Below are positions 5,284 through 7,681 of a stretch of DNA of 7,681 bases, one piece after another. The translations under genes were made by a program, and so were the position numbers. Source of the stretch: JACQWX01 sp041662295 (GTDB lineage Bacteria; Elusimicrobiota; Elusimicrobia; UBA1565; UBA9628). The stretch covers positions 1 to 7,681 of the forward strand of contig JBAZSR010000184.1 in NCBI GenBank assembly GCA_041662295.1. Reading direction: 5' to 3'. The notes under the pieces are model-generated. The model made no database searches. It was not told the DNA's origin and saw nothing but the letters and a program-made list of their open reading frames with translations. How positions within the stretch are numbered: the stretch's first letter is position 1; every line of letters begins with the position of its first letter.

Positions 5284-7681
5284 ACTGGACCACGATGTTG
5301 ACGAGTTTGTTCGGGACCGCGATCGTTTTGACGACCTTCTTGCCGCCAATCACGGCCTTGACCTTGTCGAGCGCGAGCGCGGCCTCGACCGCCGTGTCCT
5401 TCGGGGTGTCCGTGGGCAGCGTCATCGTCGCCCGGACCTTGCCGTTGACCTGGACGGCGTACTCCACGCTCGACTCCTTGAGCAGCGCTGGGTCATAGGA
5501 GGGCCAGGGCGCGGCGGAAAGGCAGTCCTTGTGCCCGAGGGCTTCCCAGAGCTCCTCGGTCAGGTGCGGGGCGAAGGGGTTGAGCAGGGAGACCAGGGTC
5601 TCGAGGTCCGTCCGCGCGGGAGGGGTTCCCTTCTGCACCTCGTTCGTGTAGATCATCAGGGCGGAGACCGCCGTGTTGAAGTCGAAGGAGGCGATGTCGT
5701 CGGTGACTTTCTTGATCGTCTTGTGCCGCAGGGCGGAGGCGCCGTCTCCGTCTCCGGGCTTCTCCGTCTCCCTGACGAGGTTCCAGACCTTGCGCAGGAA
5801 GCGGGCCACGCCTTCGATGGAGCGCATGTCCCACGGCTTGGACTGCTCGAGCGGTCCCATGAACATCTCGTAGAGCCGGAATCCGTCGGCCCCGTAGTTC
5901 TTGAGCACCGTGTCAGGGTTGATGACGTTTCTCTTCGACTTCGACATCTTCTCGACCTGGCTCTCGAGCTTCTCGCCCGTCTCGTTGGAGAAGGCGGTCC
6001 CGTCATCGCTGAAGCGGATGGCGTCATAGGGGTGGTAGACGCCCATGGAGTCCCGGTGGGAGTAGGAGAGGATCATGCCCTGGTGCCGGAGCTTCTTGAA
6101 GGGCTCGGCGCCCGGCACCAGGCCGATGTCGTGGAGCACCTTGTGCCAGAAGCGGGCGTAGAGCAGGTGCAGGACCGCGTGCTCGGCCCCGCCCACGTAG
6201 CAGTCCACGGGGAGCCACGCGTCCGCGAGATCCTTGGAGCAGGCCGCGCCGGCGTTCTTCGGGTCCAGATACCGGATGTAGTACCAGCACGAGCCCGCCC
6301 ACTGGGGCATGGTGTTGGTCTCTCGGCGGGCCGGTCCGCCGCACGCGGGGCACTTCGTCTCGACCCAGTCCTTGATGCCCGCCAGGGGGGATTCCCCCGT
6401 GCCCGTGGGCTTGTACTCCTTGACGTCGGGCAGGAGCACGGGGAGCTGGTCCTCGGGCACCGGGACCTTGCCGCACGCGGCGCAGTGCACGAGGGGGATG
6501 GGCTCGCCCCAGTAGCGTTGGCGGGAGAAGATCCAGTCGCGCAGCTTGTAGGAGACGGCTTTCTTCCCTTTCCCCGCCTTCTCCAGGTGCTCGTTCATGC
6601 GGCTGATGGCCTGCTGCGTGGGCAGGCCGTCGAGGAAGTCCGAGTTGACCGCGATGCCCTCCTCCGGGAAGCAGGCGTCGCCGATCTCGCGGCCGTCCAC
6701 GGGCTTGACCACCCGCGGGATGTCGAGGCCGAACTTCTTGGCGAACGCCCAGTCGCGCTCGTCGTGGCCGGGCACGGCCATGACCGCTCCGGTGCCGTAG
6801 CCAAGGAGCACGTAGTCCGCGATCCAGACCGGGATCCGCTTGCCAGTGACGGGGTGCAGGACATAGGCGCCCGTGAAGACGCCGGTCTTGTCCTTCTGGA
6901 GTTCGGCGCGCTCGAGGTCGGACTTGGAGGCCGCGGCCTTCACATAGGTCTCCACGGCCGTCTTCTGCTCCGGGGCGGTGATCTTGGCCACCAGCGGATG
7001 CTCGGGCGCGAGCACCAGCCAGGCGACGCCGAAAAGGGTGTCGGAGCGGGTGGTGAAGACCGCGATGGAGCCTTCCCCCTCCAACGCGAAGCGGATCTCC
7101 GCGCCCTCGGACCGGCCGATCCAGTGGCGCTGCATGGCCAGCGTCGAGGCCGGCCAGTCGAGGCCCGCGAGGTCGTCCGCCAGCCGGTCCGCGTAGGCCG
7201 TGATCTTCAGCACCCACTGCCGCAGCTGCTTCTGCGCGACCGGCGCGCCGCAGCGCTCGCAGGCTCCGCCGAAGACCTCCTCGTTGGCCAGGCCCGTCTT
7301 GCAGGACGGACACCAGTTGATGGGGCACTCGCTCTCGTAGGCCAGGCCCTTCTTGAAGAGCTGGAGGAAGATCCACTGGGTCCAGCGGTAGTACGCCGGG
7401 TCCGTGGTGTCCACCTCGCGGTCCCAATCGTAGCTGAAGCCCAGGGATTTGATCTGGCGCCGGATGTTGTCCACGTTGCGCTTGGTGACTTCCCTGGGGT
7501 GAGTGCCCGTCTGGATGGCGAAGTTCTCGGCCGGCAGGCCGAACGCGTCCCAGCCCATGGGGTGGAGCACGTCCCAGCCTTGGCGCCGGAGGGTCCGGGA
7601 GAGGATGTCCGTGGCGGTGTAGCCCTCTGGGTGGCCGACGTGCAGTCCCTCCGCCGAAGGGTAGGGGAACATGTCGAGGCA
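5282..7681 (-). CDS. leuS: Leucyl-tRNA synthetase, N-terminus cut by the window edge
   Basis: LeuRS attaches leucine to tRNA(Leu) in the cytoplasm. The frame stays open to base 7681, so 799 residues are visible (reading CLD-MFPYPS at the edge) and about 35-40 are missing. The class I signatures are HVGH at visible residues 14-17 (in GLHVGHPEGYTATD) and KMSKS at 578-582. A zinc-binding site is formed by C124, C127, C141 and C144 (CPSC...CERC), with a second CxxC pair at C400/C403 and C444/C447. The CP1 editing domain, which hydrolyses mischarged tRNA, has its threonine-rich TTRSDT at 210-215 and GTGAVMAVPGHDERD at 296-310. This carries Gly where Ala is usual before HDERD, but the Asp is retained. 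The WAGSCWYYIRYLDP block and the C-terminal VPNKLVNIVV are typical of bacterial LeuRS. It is the first visible gene of leuS-lptE-holA; its promoter lies outside the window. Confidence 0.98.
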   Translation of the reverse strand, partial: CLDMFPYPSAEGLHVGHPEGYTATDILSRTLRRQGWDVLHPMGWDAFGLPAENFAIQTGTHPREVTKRNVDNIRRQIKSLGFSYDWDREVDTTDPAYYRWTQWIFLQLFKKGLAYESECPINWCPSCKTGLANEEVFGGACERCGAPVAQKQLRQWVLKITAYADRLADDLAGLDWPASTLAMQRHWIGRSEGAEIRFALEGEGSIAVFTTRSDTLFGVAWLVLAPEHPLVAKITAPEQKTAVETYVKAAASKSDLERAELQKDKTGVFTGAYVLHPVTGKRIPVWIADYVLLGYGTGAVMAVPGHDERDWAFAKKFGLDIPRVVKPVDGREIGDACFPEEGIAVNSDFLDGLPTQQAISRMNEHLEKAGKGKKAVSYKLRDWIFSRQRYWGEPIPLVHCAACGKVPVPEDQLPVLLPDVKEYKPTGTGESPLAGIKDWVETKCPACGGPARRETNTMPQWAGSCWYYIRYLDPKNAGAACSKDLADAWLPVDCYVGGAEHAVLHLLYARFWHKVLHDIGLVPGAEPFKKLRHQGMILSYSHRDSMGVYHPYDAIRFSDDGTAFSNETGEKLESQVEKMSKSKRNVINPDTVLKNYGADGFRLYEMFMGPLEQSKPWDMRSIEGVARFLRKVWNLVRETEKPGDGDGASALRHKTIKKVTDDIASFDFNTAVSALMIYTNEVQKGTPPARTDLETLVSLLNPFAPHLTEELWEALGHKDCLSAAPWPSYDPALLKESSVEYAVQVNGKVRATMTLPTDTPKDTAVEAALALDKVKAVIGGKKVVKTIAVPNKLVNIVVQ

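Noticed and set aside
5272..5349. A TTG start for lptE at 5349
   Set aside because: It would overlap leuS by 68 nt and put 26 Ser/Arg-rich residues before a good lipoprotein signal peptide; ATG 5271 has a well-placed SD.
6024..7427. A 467-codon minus-strand open frame inside leuS
   Set aside because: It is a different frame of the leuS strand in GC-rich sequence, giving a Gly/Arg/Pro-rich product with no family resemblance, while the leuS frame has unmistakable conserved motifs.
1..7681. tRNA, rRNA or riboswitch
   Set aside because: Nearly all bases are in convincing protein genes, and the two gaps are filled by the palindromes and the rpsT promoter; I saw no cloverleaf or known riboswitch pattern.

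Overview
This GC-rich window is packed with bacterial genes, almost all of them housekeeping. The host looks like a diderm (Gram-negative type) bacterium. It carries an LptE-like outer-membrane lipoprotein, a PilC/GspF-type inner-membrane protein, and the leuS-lptE-holA gene order common in diderms. The phylum cannot be fixed from this sequence. Nothing here marks a phage, plasmid, CRISPR or defence island.

Layout. (a) 1-1011, plus strand: the 3' part of a type IV pilus / type II secretion F-family gene (pilC/gspF), cut by the left edge. (b) 1020-1086: an almost perfect 67-nt palindrome filling the gap between convergent genes. (c) 1087-3148, minus strand: a two-gene unit, an unusually short uvrC followed 10 nt later by a class I SAM-dependent methyltransferase of unknown substrate. 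(d) 3130-3224: a second long palindrome (35-bp perfect arms, 25-nt loop) that overlaps the uvrC start, followed at once by a strong sigma70-like promoter. (e) 3265-3582, plus strand: rpsT (ribosomal protein bS20), probably read from a leaderless mRNA. (f) 3575-7681, minus strand: the leuS-lptE-holA operon, with leuS cut by the right edge. rpsT and holA overlap tail to tail by 8 nt.

How the genes relate. leuS, lptE and holA are tightly coupled: a 10-nt gap with a Shine-Dalgarno (SD) sequence overlapping the leuS stop, then a TGATG stop/start overlap. They serve unrelated core functions (tRNA charging, LPS export, replication clamp loading), as in other diderms. uvrC and the methyltransferase have the same junction design as leuS/lptE: a 10-nt gap whose SD overlaps the upstream stop codon.

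Most unusual are the two palindromes. They share the terminal motif TGGKGTCAGA, occupy the only two intergenic gaps longer than about 50 nt, and bracket the uvrC-methyltransferase pair. They look like copies of a REP/MITE-like repeat family. The second appears to have rebuilt the 5' end of uvrC, supplying its start codon, its first six codons and possibly its promoter. UvrC itself keeps both sets of nuclease residues but lacks about 110 residues in the middle and the C-terminal helix-hairpin-helix domain.
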